A stretch of DNA of 64,000 nucleotides from Chryseobacterium vrystaatense (GCF_000737765.1 NZ_JPRI01000012.1:186001-250000); one strand, 5' to 3'; positions 1 to 9,676 are shown, counted from the first letter of the stretch. Translations and numbers: made by a program. Notes: generated by a model from the sequence alone, not told the origin.

Positions 1-2
1 AT

Positions 3-959
3 TATTATATTTTTGCTCCGGCAGGAGGCGTTGCTACAGGATGGCAATTGGTCCTGAGATCCAAAAACATTTACGGTCCCTATGAAGAAAAAACAGTATT
101 GGAACAGGGCTCAACAAAGATCAATGGACCGCATCAGGGAGCCTGGGTAGATACACCTTCCGGTGAAGACTGGTTTTATCATTTTCAGGATGCCGATGCT
201 TACGGGAGAATCGTCCATCTGCAACCTATGAAATGGGAAAAAGACTGGCCTGTCATCGGAACTGACACGGATAAAAACGGAATCGGAGAACCTGTTTCAA
301 CCTATAAAAAACCAAATATTGGGGAGTCCTACCCTGTTGTTACGCCTCCTGAAACGGATGAATTTGATGGTGAAAAATTAGGACTTCAATGGCAATGGAG
401 TGCCAATGAAAATATTGTTTGGTCGTCTAAACTTCCGGGACAGAAATTTTTAAGACTATTTTCCATGAAAGTGAAGGAAGGTGAAAAAAGCCTATGGAAT
501 GTTCCCAATGTATTGACCCAAAAGTTTCCGGCACCATATTTCACCGCATCAACGAAAGTTAAATTAACTCCGGAAGATGCCAAGGAAGGTAAAACTGCCG
601 GATTAGTGATTATGGGAACAGACCATGAATCCATAGTGATTACCAATAAACCTGACGGATATTATGTACAGCTCAGAAGAGCAGAAAAGGCAGACAAGGG
701 CGGAGACGAAAAAGTTGTATTTGAAACTAAATTAAAAGGAAATGAAGTATATCTAAAAGTACATGTAAAAGAACCCAACGGCCTATGTCAGTTCAGCTAC
801 AGCGAAAATGGAAAGACTTTTCTTAAAGCTGGTGAAGTTTTTCAGGCAAAACCGGGAAAATGGATTGGGGCTAAAGTAGGTCTCTACAGCATAAGCACAG
901 CTCAAGTACCCCGTGGCGGATATGCTGATTTCGACTGGTTTAGAATTACAAAAAATTAG
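3..959 (+). CDS. Glycoside hydrolase family 43 protein, 5'-truncated by window edge
   Basis: The reading frame is open from the window edge, so the gene starts upstream; the in-frame TTG at 48 is internal. The visible N-terminal part (YYIFAPAGGVATGWQ, then IYGPYE and GPHQGAWVDT, then AYGRIVHLQPMKW) has the blade pattern of a five-bladed GH43 beta-propeller. From about residue 105 of the visible part (DEFDGEKLGLQWQW) it becomes a beta-sandwich of the GH43 C-terminal type. GH43 enzymes are exo-acting xylosidases, arabinofuranosidases or galactosidases; here side-chain removal from pectin is the likely job, inferred from the neighbours. The catalytic acid and base lie mostly upstream and cannot be checked. 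The next gene begins 74 bp downstream on the same strand. Confidence 0.85.
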   Translation, partial: YYIFAPAGGVATGWQLVLRSKNIYGPYEEKTVLEQGSTKINGPHQGAWVDTPSGEDWFYHFQDADAYGRIVHLQPMKWEKDWPVIGTDTDKNGIGEPVSTYKKPNIGESYPVVTPPETDEFDGEKLGLQWQWSANENIVWSSKLPGQKFLRLFSMKVKEGEKSLWNVPNVLTQKFPAPYFTASTKVKLTPEDAKEGKTAGLVIMGTDHESIVITNKPDGYYVQLRRAEKADKGGDEKVVFETKLKGNEVYLKVHVKEPNGLCQFSYSENGKTFLKAGEVFQAKPGKWIGAKVGLYSISTAQVPRGGYADFDWFRITKN

Positions 960-1033
960 ATTAAAGAATGAGGAATGGCCATCGCAAATTTAAAAAATAT
1001 GAAGCTTTGCGATGACCAGCAAATGTATAAGTC

Positions 1034-1879
1034 ATGAAAAGAACACCATTTAAAACAGTTTCATTTTTATTCAGCATTCTGCTTTTATCTGCATGCCAGT
1101 CACAAAGCAATGCTCAAAAGACGACAGCAAAACAGACTAAGAAAGTTACCCATATTTATCTTATCGGAGATTCCACGATGGCAGATTATACAGGAAATTA
1201 TGATCCCGGTAAAGAGTATATGAAAGTCCGCTATCCCATCACAGGCTGGGGACAGGTTTTTCAGCCTTTTTTTGTAAAAGACAGCCTGACTTCTTTACAA
1301 CCCGCAATCACAACAGATTCTGTAGCCATTATCGACAGGGCCCATGGCGGAAGAAGCACCCGAACTTTTTTCCAGGAAGGAAGATGGAGGTATGTGTATG
1401 ATCATTTACAGCCGGGCGATTATGTTATTATGCAGTTTGGTCATAATGACGGTTCAGAAAAGCATCCCGACCGGTACGTAAATATTCAGGGATATAAAGA
1501 ATTTTTAAGGCTATTTGTGTCTCAGACAAGACAAAAAGCAGGAAATCCTGTCATTGTAACACCCGTTGCCAGAAATTATCCGTGGAAAGACGGAAAACTG
1601 GAAAATGTACATGGAGAATATGCACAGGCTCCAATCGATGTCGCTAAAGAAATGAATGTTCCTTATATTGATTTAAATAAATTGTCAATGGAGTACTTTA
1701 CCCAAAAAGGACAGGATTTCACCACAAATCATTATTTCATGAATCTTCCTGAAAACCTGTACGAAGCATATCCGAAAGGTCAGAAAGACAACACCCATTT
1801 TCAGCCGGAAGGAGCCAAAGCCGTAGCTTCTATGGTCTACAAAGAATTTAAAAAAGTAATTACAACTCAAAAAAAATAA
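1034..1879 (+). CDS. Rhamnogalacturonan acetylesterase, CE12-type SGNH lipoprotein
   Basis: A lipoprotein signal (LLLSACQS) places this 281-residue enzyme in the envelope. SGNH-hydrolase blocks are visible in order: IGDSTMADY (nucleophile Ser), AHGGRSTRTF (block II Gly), QFGHNDGS (block III Asn) and DNTHFQPEGA (catalytic Asp and His). This matches rhamnogalacturonan acetylesterases of CE12, which remove acetyl groups from galacturonate or rhamnogalacturonan before backbone cleavage. Only 1 bp separates its stop codon from the ATG of the GH28 gene, so the two are almost certainly cotranscribed. A second CE12-like enzyme lies at 5795-6532; the two differ in length and may have different positional specificity (inference). 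Confidence 0.9.
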   Translation: MKRTPFKTVSFLFSILLLSACQSQSNAQKTTAKQTKKVTHIYLIGDSTMADYTGNYDPGKEYMKVRYPITGWGQVFQPFFVKDSLTSLQPAITTDSVAIIDRAHGGRSTRTFFQEGRWRYVYDHLQPGDYVIMQFGHNDGSEKHPDRYVNIQGYKEFLRLFVSQTRQKAGNPVIVTPVARNYPWKDGKLENVHGEYAQAPIDVAKEMNVPYIDLNKLSMEYFTQKGQDFTTNHYFMNLPENLYEAYPKGQKDNTHFQPEGAKAVASMVYKEFKKVITTQKK

Positions 1880-1880
1880 A

Positions 1881-3554
1881 ATGAAGAAGTCTCTTACAAT
1901 TATCGGTTTAGCAGCAGCCATGATCTTTTCAGGGCAGATACAGGCTCAAAATACGGATATTTATAAAAACATTGAGTTTAAAATGCCTCAGGTTGCAGAA
2001 ACTTCCTTTGCGGCCAACACAGTTTCTATCACCCAATATGGAGGAATTGCAGGAGGAAATGTAAAAAATACCGAAGCTTTCAGAAAAGCCATTGAAGATC
2101 TCAGCAAAAAAGGCGGAGGGAAACTGGTAGTTCCCCGCGGTATGTGGCTTACAGGTCCTATCGAATTAAAAAGCAATATCAACCTTCATGTAGAAGAAGG
2201 AGCTTTCATCATATTCAGTAAGGACAAGGAAGATTACCCTTTGGTAGATGTGAGTTTTGAAGGCTTAAATACCATCCGCTGCCAGTCTCCGATTTCTGCT
2301 AAAAACGCAAGCAATATTGCGATTACAGGAAAAGGAGTCATCGACGGAAGCGGTGATGCATGGAGAGCTATTAAAAAGAGTAAAGTGGCAGAATCAGAAT
2401 GGAAAGGAATTGTTTCTTCAGGCGGAATACTGTCTCCTGACGGCAAAACCTGGTATCCTTCCGAAAGTTATAAAAAAGGATTTGAAAGCAGTTCCAGCTT
2501 CAACGTTCCTGATAAAATATCTAAAGACGACCTGAAAACGGTAAAAGATTTCCTTCGTCCCGTTATGGTAAGTCTCGTCGGCTGCGATAAAGTACTGCTG
2601 GATGGTCCTACTTTCCAGAATTCACCGGCATGGAATCTTCATCCGCTGATGTGCACGAATGTTATATTGAGGAATCTTACGGTAAGAAATCCGTGGTTTT
2701 CTCAAAATGGAGATGGCGTAGATCTGGAATCGTGTAAAAATGTTTTGATCTACGACAATACTTTTGATGTGGGAGATGACGCAATCTGTATTAAATCTGG
2801 AAAAAATGAAGACGGAAGAAAAAGAAATATGCCTACCGAAAATGTAATCATCAAAAACAACGTTGTCTACCACGGCCACGGAGGTTTTGTGGTAGGAAGT
2901 GAAATGTCGGGAGGGGCAAGAAATATCCATGTTTCGGACTGTACGTTCATCGGAACAGATATCGGCCTTCGTTTCAAGACCACCAGGGGAAGAGGTGGAA
3001 TCGTTGAAAATATTTATATCAAAAATATTGATATGATTAATATTCCTACGCAGACGATTGGCTTCAATATGTTCTACGAAGGAGCCTCCCCTGTTTTAGA
3101 GGAAGGACAGAAAAAAGAAGGCAATAAAGCCCCCGAAAAGGTCTACCCTGTGACTGAAGAAACGCCTGTTTTCAGAAATATTTATTTTAAAAATATCAAT
3201 GCTGTTCATTCTTATGAGGCGATCACTTTATTTGGACTGGCTGAAATGAATCTTAAAAACATCGTCATTGAAGATTCCCAGTTTGACACCAAAAGAGCTT
3301 TAACCATCGTTGATGCAGACGGTATTCAATTAAAAAATGTCAGAATGAAGTACTCTGAAGGTACCGGAGCAACGGTCTACAACAGTAAAAACATCAATCT
3401 TTCGACCGTCAAATTTGAAACTCAAAATAAGTCTGTTGTAAAAGTCCTGGGAAATAAAACAGGATCAGTACTCTTACCGAAAGAAATCGCCCATGATAAA
3501 ATGGCTGTTTCCATAGGTCCGGAAGTCGCTAAAAATTCAGTTAAAGAGCATTAA
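1881..3554 (+). CDS. Polygalacturonase, glycoside hydrolase family 28
   Basis: A 557-residue secreted protein with a signal peptide ending near IQAQN. It has the right-handed beta-helix signatures of GH28: NGDGVD around residues 276-281, the catalytic pair in VGDDAICIKSG (Asp299 and Asp300), a His in GHGGFVVGSEMSGG, and RFKTTRGRGG (the RxK substrate-binding motif). GH28 enzymes hydrolyse alpha-1,4 galacturonosyl bonds by inversion. Length fits the longer bacterial members, whose N-terminal extension reads ITQYGGIAGG. It is translationally close to the upstream CE12 gene. An exo- or rhamnogalacturonan-type specificity cannot be excluded from sequence alone. Confidence 0.93.
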   Translation: MKKSLTIIGLAAAMIFSGQIQAQNTDIYKNIEFKMPQVAETSFAANTVSITQYGGIAGGNVKNTEAFRKAIEDLSKKGGGKLVVPRGMWLTGPIELKSNINLHVEEGAFIIFSKDKEDYPLVDVSFEGLNTIRCQSPISAKNASNIAITGKGVIDGSGDAWRAIKKSKVAESEWKGIVSSGGILSPDGKTWYPSESYKKGFESSSSFNVPDKISKDDLKTVKDFLRPVMVSLVGCDKVLLDGPTFQNSPAWNLHPLMCTNVILRNLTVRNPWFSQNGDGVDLESCKNVLIYDNTFDVGDDAICIKSGKNEDGRKRNMPTENVIIKNNVVYHGHGGFVVGSEMSGGARNIHVSDCTFIGTDIGLRFKTTRGRGGIVENIYIKNIDMINIPTQTIGFNMFYEGASPVLEEGQKKEGNKAPEKVYPVTEETPVFRNIYFKNINAVHSYEAITLFGLAEMNLKNIVIEDSQFDTKRALTIVDADGIQLKNVRMKYSEGTGATVYNSKNINLSTVKFETQNKSVVKVLGNKTGSVLLPKEIAHDKMAVSIGPEVAKNSVKEH

Positions 3555-3652
3555 ATAATTGGTGATCACAGAAACGTAAAAATTTCACCCTGCGATTCCC
3601 AACATGATATCATTAGTCTTAAAAAATTGTATAAAAAAATTCCCATAAGCGA

Positions 3653-4564
3653 ATGATTTTTAACAAAACACCTACTTATATTTCTATTTTTTTAATGGGA
3701 GGAATGGTAGCATTCGGTCAGGTTCAGCGGCCGAATGCTTCTCCCTACACCATCGAGGCCACTTTCGAAAAGCTTAAAAAAAAATACGCTTTCATTACGC
3801 CATTAGACCGACCGGTTCCCCAAAATATCGGAATTGATAAGGATATAGAATATGCCAATATCAGTGGGATTTCTCTCAAAGCTGATGTCTATTACCCTCT
3901 GGATGCCTCCAAAAAATATCCGGGAGTTGCTATGGTTCATGGCGGCGGCTGGATTTCGGGAAGTAAGGAAAATGAAAAATATATGGCTCAGGAGCTGGCT
4001 TCAAAAGGCTATGTAGCTATTGCTGTGGGGTATCGCCTGGCCGATGTGGCAAAATATCCCGGTGGTGTGGAAGATATTGAGAAAGCTATTCAATGGTTAA
4101 AGAAAAATCGGAAGAAATATTCTTTAGACCAGAATAAAATAGCCGTTCTGGGCGAGTCTGCCGGAGCACAGATTGCGACCTTGGCCGGAGTACGATCAAA
4201 ACATCAAATTAAGGCCATAATCAATATTGACGGAATAGTCTCGTTCATTCACCCCGAAGCAGAAGAAAGTACTTATGCTTCTTATTGGCTGGGTGGTGAC
4301 AGAAATGTCAACCTTAAAAACTGGACCGAAGCCTCTCCTTTGGAATACGTTGATAAAAATACACCTCCCACCCTTTTTATCAATAGCTCCCAACCGAGAT
4401 TTCATGCAGGACGGGGCGATATGATGAAAAAGCTGAAAACGTATAATATCAAGACAGAATTTCATGAAATAAAAGATACCCCCCATTCATTCTGGTCGGC
4501 AGAACCGTGGTTCACAGAAACATTGAATTATACGGTTGAATTTTTAGATCAGATTTTTAAATAG
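3653..4564 (+). CDS. Alpha/beta-hydrolase carboxylesterase (pectin-associated)
   Basis: A 303-residue alpha/beta hydrolase with an N-terminal signal-like segment (ISIFLMGGMVAFGQ). The oxyanion motif HGGGW, the nucleophile elbow GESAG (Ser169) and a C-terminal TPHSFW His are all present, as in the BD-FAE and acetyl-xylan esterase-like families. Placement between GH28 and CE8 genes suggests removal of acetyl or methyl esters from pectic oligosaccharides. The family is broad, so the exact ester is not determined. The 98-bp upstream spacer shows no clear promoter, so it is probably in the same transcript as the genes before it. Confidence 0.85.
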   Translation: MIFNKTPTYISIFLMGGMVAFGQVQRPNASPYTIEATFEKLKKKYAFITPLDRPVPQNIGIDKDIEYANISGISLKADVYYPLDASKKYPGVAMVHGGGWISGSKENEKYMAQELASKGYVAIAVGYRLADVAKYPGGVEDIEKAIQWLKKNRKKYSLDQNKIAVLGESAGAQIATLAGVRSKHQIKAIINIDGIVSFIHPEAEESTYASYWLGGDRNVNLKNWTEASPLEYVDKNTPPTLFINSSQPRFHAGRGDMMKKLKTYNIKTEFHEIKDTPHSFWSAEPWFTETLNYTVEFLDQIFK

Positions 4565-4663
4565 GAGAAAAGATTGAGGACGAGATGGAGTGTGAATGAG
4601 GCTAAAAATGGTCTGTGATTAAGTTTTGTCTACAGAATACTTCATAAAAACCAATGCCATTGA

Positions 4664-4694
4664 TTGCTTCTTTGCAGCCTTGAATATACGTTTC
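4664..4694 (+). promoter_or_regulatory. Possible Bacteroidota-type promoter upstream of the pectinesterase gene
   Basis: TTG at 4664-4666, a 20-bp spacer and TACGTTTC at 4687-4694 resemble the TTG / TAnnTTTG promoter, with one mismatch in the -7 box. It lies in the 178-bp gap before the CE8 gene, the widest gap among the first six genes of the plus-strand cluster. The assignment rests on motif match only. Confidence 0.25.
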
Positions 4695-4742
4695 CATCTA
4701 TTTTTTTAGTAAAAATCTCTGTATTTAATTCAAATAATTGAT

Positions 4743-5714
4743 ATGAAAAAATTGTTTTTAATGCTCTTCGTTTCCATAGCTCAGCTTCTTCTGGCAGGAA
4801 ACGACCCTTACATCAAAATTACGGTAGCCAAGGACGGAAGCGGAGATTTTACATCCATCCAGAAAGCAATCCATTCAGTAAGAGATTTAGGGCCCTCGGA
4901 AGCACTCATCTTTATTAAGTCCGGTACGTATCATGAAAAGGTGGCGATTCCTTCTTCAAAACATAAAATCACGTTAGAAGGCGAGGATAAAGACAAAACC
5001 ATTATCACCAATAATGATTTCTCAGGAAAACCGGATGCTTCGGGTGAAAAGATGACCACATTCAATTCATACACATTGCTGGTGATGGGTGATGACATTA
5101 AAATAAGCAATCTAACCATTCAAAACAGCTCATGTAATGAAGGCCAAGCAGTAGCTCTTCACGTTGAAGGCGACCGGTTTATCATTAAAAACTCCAGTAT
5201 TCTGGGATGTCAGGACACCTTTTATGCTGCTACCAATCACAGCAGACAGTATTTTGAAAACTGTTATATAGAAGGAACAACAGATTTTATTTTTGGGCAG
5301 GCAACGGTCGTCTTTAAAAACTGTACCATTAAAAGCCTGGCGGATTCTTATATCACAGCAGCGGCAACGGAGAAAAGCCAACGGTATGGTTTCGTCTTTT
5401 TCGACTGCCGGCTGACGTCTAAAGAAGGTATCACAAAAGTTTACCTTGGAAGACCCTGGAGACCTTATGCCAAAACGGTTTTCATCAATACGCAAATGGA
5501 AAAACATATTCTCCCGGAAGGCTGGAATCCATGGAAGGGCGACAAAATGTTTCCGGATAAAGAAAAAACAGCTTTTTATGCGGAATTTAACAGCAAAGGT
5601 GATGGCGCAAACACCACATACAGAGTCAGATGGTCACATCAACTGAACCAGAAAGATTTAAAAAATTATACTCTGGCAAAAATTTTCAACAACTGGAAAC
5701 CTAATGGGAATTGA
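4743..5714 (+). CDS. Pectinesterase (pectin methylesterase), CE8
   Basis: A 323-residue secreted protein: a signal peptide ending near LLLAG, then VAKDGSGDFTSIQKAI, the standard start of the CE8 beta-helix. Catalytic motifs follow in order: GCQDTFYA and TTDFIFGQAT carry the two catalytic Asp residues, and YLGRPWRPY carries the catalytic Arg. Pectin methylesterases release methanol from methylated homogalacturonan and so expose sites for GH28 and PL1/PL10 enzymes encoded nearby. Length is normal for the bacterial family. Function is secure at family level. Confidence 0.93.
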   Translation: MKKLFLMLFVSIAQLLLAGNDPYIKITVAKDGSGDFTSIQKAIHSVRDLGPSEALIFIKSGTYHEKVAIPSSKHKITLEGEDKDKTIITNNDFSGKPDASGEKMTTFNSYTLLVMGDDIKISNLTIQNSSCNEGQAVALHVEGDRFIIKNSSILGCQDTFYAATNHSRQYFENCYIEGTTDFIFGQATVVFKNCTIKSLADSYITAAATEKSQRYGFVFFDCRLTSKEGITKVYLGRPWRPYAKTVFINTQMEKHILPEGWNPWKGDKMFPDKEKTAFYAEFNSKGDGANTTYRVRWSHQLNQKDLKNYTLAKIFNNWKPNGN

Positions 5715-5794
5715 AACGCTTTACGAATTACCATTTTTAAACGGGCAGCTTAAAGACAGGGTTTAATAATCCACTACAAAAAATCAAATTCAAC

Positions 5795-6532
5795 ATGAAA
5801 AGACTTCTTTTAATATTTTATATTTTCTTCTCTGCGTTATTATCGGCACAACAAAAAGCGACTCTATTTTTAATCGGTGATTCCACGATGGCCAACAAAG
5901 AAAATCCTGATAAGAATCCTGAACACGGCTGGGGGCAAATGCTTCCTCCGCTAATGACGTCACCACTTAAAATTCAGAATCATGCTGCCAATGGAAGAAG
6001 TTCCAAAAGTTTCAGAACGGAAGGAAGATGGGATCAGGTAATGAAGCAGTTAAAAAAGGGAGATTTTGTCCTGATCCAATTCGGACACAATGATCAGAAA
6101 ATAAATGACTCTGCCCGTTTTACCAATCCTTATACCCAATACAGAGCTAATTTAGAAAGGTATGTGAACGAAACCAGGTCAAAGGGAGCTATCCCTATTT
6201 TGCTGACCTCAATTGTGAGAAGAAATTTCAATGAAAACGGAGTTTTGGCAGATACCCATAAGGAATATCCTCTGGTGGTAAGGATGGTTGCCAATGATCT
6301 GAAAGTACCGTTTGTAGATTTGCAGTTACTGACGGAACAGCTGGAAATATCCTATGGCCCGGAAAACTCTGCAAAGCTCCATCTTCACTACAAAAAAGGG
6401 GAAGCAGCATATTATCCTGAAGGAAAAAATGATGATACCCATTTATCAAAACTTGGGGCAGAATCTATCGCAAAACTGGCTGTTCACTCTCTTAAGAATC
6501 TGAAAACAGGTCTGGAGGAATATATTAAATAG
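5795..6532 (+). CDS. Rhamnogalacturonan acetylesterase, second CE12-type SGNH hydrolase
   Basis: A 245-residue protein with a cleavable signal peptide (ending near LLSAQQ, not a lipobox). SGNH blocks: IGDSTMANKE, NHAANGRSSKSF, IQFGHNDQK and DDTHLSKLGA. It is shorter than the first CE12-like enzyme at 1034 and has a different envelope signal, so the pair may work in different compartments (inference). Homologues deacetylate pectin or rhamnogalacturonan. It lies 80 bp after the pectin methylesterase gene. Confidence 0.9.
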   Translation: MKRLLLIFYIFFSALLSAQQKATLFLIGDSTMANKENPDKNPEHGWGQMLPPLMTSPLKIQNHAANGRSSKSFRTEGRWDQVMKQLKKGDFVLIQFGHNDQKINDSARFTNPYTQYRANLERYVNETRSKGAIPILLTSIVRRNFNENGVLADTHKEYPLVVRMVANDLKVPFVDLQLLTEQLEISYGPENSAKLHLHYKKGEAAYYPEGKNDDTHLSKLGAESIAKLAVHSLKNLKTGLEEYIK

Positions 6533-6623
6533 GAATTCTCATGTTTTCAAAGGCGTTTCACTCAGCCAATGAATACAATGTAATTCATAAACCTTTTGAT
6601 AATGACTGATAATATAAAAACAA

Positions 6624-6965
6624 ATGAAATTTAAAAAAGAAAAATTCTTTGACGGTAATTCTGAATGGGAGGACCTGGAGGCAGGAGTTTCCAGACAATT
6701 TATAGGATATAATGCTCAGGTTATGATGGTAATCGTACGGTTTGAAAAAGACGCTGTTGGTACCTTGCATCAGCATTTCCATTCCCAGATAACGTATGTA
6801 GCAGAAGGAAAGTTTGAAGTAACAGTTGACGGTGAAACTAAAATTTTAGAAAAAGGAGATGGTTTCTTTGCTCAGCCCAATATCTTTCATGGTGTGAAAT
6901 GTCTCGAAGAGGGCCAGCTGATCGATGCTTTTACTCCGATCAGAGAAGATTTTCTCAATCCATAG
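6624..6965 (+). CDS. kdgF: Cupin protein, KdgF-like uronate linearisation
   Basis: A 113-residue single-domain cupin with no signal peptide, so cytoplasmic. The metal-binding stretch GTLHQHFHSQITYVAEG and the later PNIFHGV His match small KdgF-type cupins. KdgF promotes conversion of the unsaturated uronates left by pectate lyases into the linear ketonised form used in catabolism. Its position between the esterases and the PL1 lyase supports that role. Other small cupins have similar motifs, so the assignment combines family and context. Confidence 0.7.
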   Translation: MKFKKEKFFDGNSEWEDLEAGVSRQFIGYNAQVMMVIVRFEKDAVGTLHQHFHSQITYVAEGKFEVTVDGETKILEKGDGFFAQPNIFHGVKCLEEGQLIDAFTPIREDFLNP

Positions 6966-7283
6966 ATCTATAACCCATCCGATTAATTCGATGAGTTAAA
7001 TCACATACAAGAGCAGCTAAGTTTTATAAAACAGCAAAATATTCATCCTGCCTGTTTCATGGATCATACAGATCAATTTCTTTATGAACCGTGAGATAGG
7101 TGGGCGTTTTATTGTTATAGATAAAACCTTATTAAAAAAAATAAACAAATAATAAAATGCAATCGGTTGAATTAACAAAATAAACAACATTATAATTATA
7201 TAAATAAATATACATCAAAATATAAAACTATTTAATACAGAATACATAATTTTATATCAGTTAAATCACTATACCTATAAATT
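6966..7283. other. 318-bp AT-rich leader of the pectate lyase gene
   Basis: No gene is seen here. The segment is very AT-rich towards its 3' end and holds an operator-like site at 7158-7171, listed separately. Together with the terminator after the lyase gene it suggests that the PL1 gene forms its own transcription unit. Confidence 0.6.
7158..7171. promoter_or_regulatory. LacI-type operator-like site upstream of pectate lyase
   Basis: The sequence TGCAATCGGTTGAA matches 12 of 14 bases of the perfect palindrome TGCAATCGATTGCA at 10813-10826, including the central CG typical of LacI-family operators. It lies 112 bp before the PL1 start codon. No regulator gene is in the window. Confidence 0.4.
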
Positions 7284-8399
7284 ATGAAAACAATGTTCAA
7301 AGCTGCCCTTTTAACGGCAGCTCTAAGCTCTGCTTTTGCCCTTACAGGCTGCAATCAGGAAGACCTGAAAACAGAATTATCTGAAAACCCCAATGATCTG
7401 AGTTTGAAAAACACCATTGATGCCAAAACTGTGATCCCGTTGGCCAACTGCTTAGCTCCGGGCTGGGCCTCCCAAAACGGTGGAACTACCGGTGGCGGAA
7501 CTGCTGCAGAAACTACCGTAACCAATTATGCCCAACTGAAAGCTGCTATTGAAAACACTGCAGTAAAAGTGATTAAGGTGACAGGAACCATTACCATCAC
7601 GACACGCTTATCCCTACAGGATCAAACCGGAAAAACCATTTATGGAACCAGTGGTGCAAAATTGGTTTCTAATGATCAGACAAAGGACGGCTCAGGAATC
7701 ATCAATGTTAAAAGATGCAACAATATCATCATCAGAAACCTGATCTTTGAAGGACCCGGAGCTTATGATACAGACGGCTGGGACAATGCTATTCTTGATG
7801 ACTGCCGCAATGTATGGATCGATCATTGTGAATTCAGGGATGGTGTAGACGGAAACTTTGATATTAAAAACAAATCTGATTTTGTCACTGTTTCCTACAC
7901 TAAGTTCCATTATTTAAAAGCTCCGAAACCGGGCGGTTCAGGCGGAACAGATGACCACAGATTCTCCAATCTTCTCGGTTCCAGCGATGGAGCCACTGCT
8001 GATGCAGGAAAACTGAATGTAACTTTCGTTCGATGCTGGTGGGCTCCGGGATGCAGAGAGCGTATGCCAAGAGTGCGATTTGGAAAAATTCATATTTTAA
8101 ACAGCTATTTTAACAGCTCTGTAAGCAATAAATGCATTGCTGCAGGCATACAGGCCAATATTCTTGTTGACCGTAACGTTTTCGAAAACGTCAAAGAACC
8201 GATCAACCTGATGAGTGGATTTACTGCTGTGACGCAAACCGGAAGTCTATTCACCAACGTAACAGGCAATACTGCCGGAAGCGGAACAGCCTTTACTCCT
8301 CCCTATTCTATTAACAAATTAGCCGCTGCAGATGTGAAAGCTGATGTAACCGCTAATGCAGGAGCGACATTAACCGGAAACATCTGTGTTTCATTTTAA
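7284..8399 (+). CDS. Pectate lyase, polysaccharide lyase family 1
   Basis: A 371-residue lipoprotein (FALTGCNQED lipobox). The PL1 beta-helix core is clear: VWIDHCEFRDGVDGNFDIK gives the WIDH motif and calcium-binding Asp residues, and RERMPRVRFGKIHILNSYF carries the catalytic RxPxxR arginine. Pectate lyases of this family cut polygalacturonate by calcium-dependent beta-elimination, producing the unsaturated products handled by KdgF. The lipobox suggests that it stays attached to the outer membrane. A strong hairpin terminator follows the stop codon. Confidence 0.93.
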   Translation: MKTMFKAALLTAALSSAFALTGCNQEDLKTELSENPNDLSLKNTIDAKTVIPLANCLAPGWASQNGGTTGGGTAAETTVTNYAQLKAAIENTAVKVIKVTGTITITTRLSLQDQTGKTIYGTSGAKLVSNDQTKDGSGIINVKRCNNIIIRNLIFEGPGAYDTDGWDNAILDDCRNVWIDHCEFRDGVDGNFDIKNKSDFVTVSYTKFHYLKAPKPGGSGGTDDHRFSNLLGSSDGATADAGKLNVTFVRCWWAPGCRERMPRVRFGKIHILNSYFNSSVSNKCIAAGIQANILVDRNVFENVKEPINLMSGFTAVTQTGSLFTNVTGNTAGSGTAFTPPYSINKLAAADVKADVTANAGATLTGNICVSF

Positions 8400-8432
8400 T
8401 TGAAATAAGGAAATTTAAACACTATTTAAAAG

Positions 8433-8462
8433 ACAACGACTGAGAGCTTTCTCAGTCGTTGT
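8433..8462 (+). terminator. Hairpin terminator after pectate lyase
   Basis: A 13-bp perfect stem (left arm 8433-8445, right arm 8450-8462) with a 4-nt loop is followed by a T-rich stretch. It ends the plus-strand pectin cluster. Confidence 0.75.
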
Positions 8463-8646
8463 TGTTTGTGGCAGGTGAAGAGATGAGATATCAGATTTTA
8501 GATATCAGATGTCAGACTTTAGACTTTAAATTTTAGATTTTAACTGTTTTACTATGATTGGGTTTAGCTAGTATTGCTTTAAATATGACACATTCAAACC
8601 CATTCATTCTTAAGCCCTGCATTCCTCTTAATCAAAAGAAAGCCCA

Positions 8647-9666
8647 TCAACCTCCCATATTATTCTTCAGTTTCCATTTTGGATATTCTTTATCAATGAG
8701 CTTCTGCGGGCTGTCGCCAAACCAACTGTATCCATTTCTCCTTTCTTCTGATACTTCATTGTAATGATACTTTACACTTCCGTCACGGTCACCAAAAAGA
8801 GGTTTATTGGTATTGATATCGTAGAATCTTGCCCAGATGACGGAGTTTTTATCTTCTGCTAAAACTCTTACTGTTTTACCATTTTCTTTACCAACATTAT
8901 AACTGTAGCCTTCGATTTTATTGTCTTTAAACCACTGTACAGATGCATTAACAGCCTTCTGAATTTCCGGAGTTGCAGGCTGCATCATTAAAAATCTGAT
9001 GATTCCTACAGACTCTCCGGTTGCCAGAGAAATAGGTTCAAAAGCCCTGGCTTTGTCGGGCTGTAAAGTAATTTCATTGTATTGATCTGCCCAGATCGAC
9101 GGACTTCCTTTTTGTAAAACCTGAGTTTTTAAGATACACTCGATACCTTTTTGAAGGGCTGCTTTTGATTTTTCCCTGAGTTTTGAATCTACAACATCAA
9201 AATCATTCTTCCCTTCTGCCACATTGTAAAGGACCGTCAAAGCATTGATCATCGCGTTGTCATTGTAGGTTACCTGCTTCCTGTAAAGCCCGGTATTAGG
9301 GTAATATTGCGGAAAACCACCATTCTTATACTGCATCAGAAGAAGGTAACTGATTCCTTTTTCTGCTGATTTAAGATATTCCGGATTCTTTGTAGCAGCA
9401 TATGCCTTTATTAATGCGTTGATCTCTCGGGAAGTGGCATTGTTGTCAATGGTTGCATGATCATCACCTGTGGCTTTTATTTTCCTTAGAAGATTTTTGT
9501 CAACCGGAGTAGTATAATTCACGACAGACTTATCATTGAGCTGCTTTCCCCAACCACCGACCGGAAGCTGATACAGTAGCATTTTTTCAGCAAGGGTATC
9601 TTTAACCTGAGCCGAAGCAATTCCTGTAAAGCATAAAAGGAGCACGGAAATTCCTGATTTTATCAT
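8647..9666 (-). CDS. Pectate lyase, polysaccharide lyase family 10
   Basis: A 339-residue secreted protein (signal peptide ending GIASAQ). It has the PL10 signatures: GGWGKQL near the N-terminus, ATIDNNATSREINAL, QYKNGGFPQYYPNTG with TYNDNAM, and PSIWADQYNEITLQP with ARAFEPISLATGES carrying catalytic and calcium-binding positions. PL10 enzymes cleave polygalacturonate by beta-elimination using an alpha/alpha-toroid fold unrelated to PL1. Start ATG at 9666 is only 10 bp after the DUF4861 gene, so the two form an operon opposite in direction to the main pectin cluster. Confidence 0.92.
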   Translation of the reverse strand: MIKSGISVLLLCFTGIASAQVKDTLAEKMLLYQLPVGGWGKQLNDKSVVNYTTPVDKNLLRKIKATGDDHATIDNNATSREINALIKAYAATKNPEYLKSAEKGISYLLLMQYKNGGFPQYYPNTGLYRKQVTYNDNAMINALTVLYNVAEGKNDFDVVDSKLREKSKAALQKGIECILKTQVLQKGSPSIWADQYNEITLQPDKARAFEPISLATGESVGIIRFLMMQPATPEIQKAVNASVQWFKDNKIEGYSYNVGKENGKTVRVLAEDKNSVIWARFYDINTNKPLFGDRDGSVKYHYNEVSEERRNGYSWFGDSPQKLIDKEYPKWKLKNNMGG

Positions 9667-9676
9667 AATACAATTC

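Noticed and set aside
48..50. TTG at 48 as the start of the GH43 gene
   Set aside because: The frame is open to the window edge and the residues before it continue the GH43 pattern.
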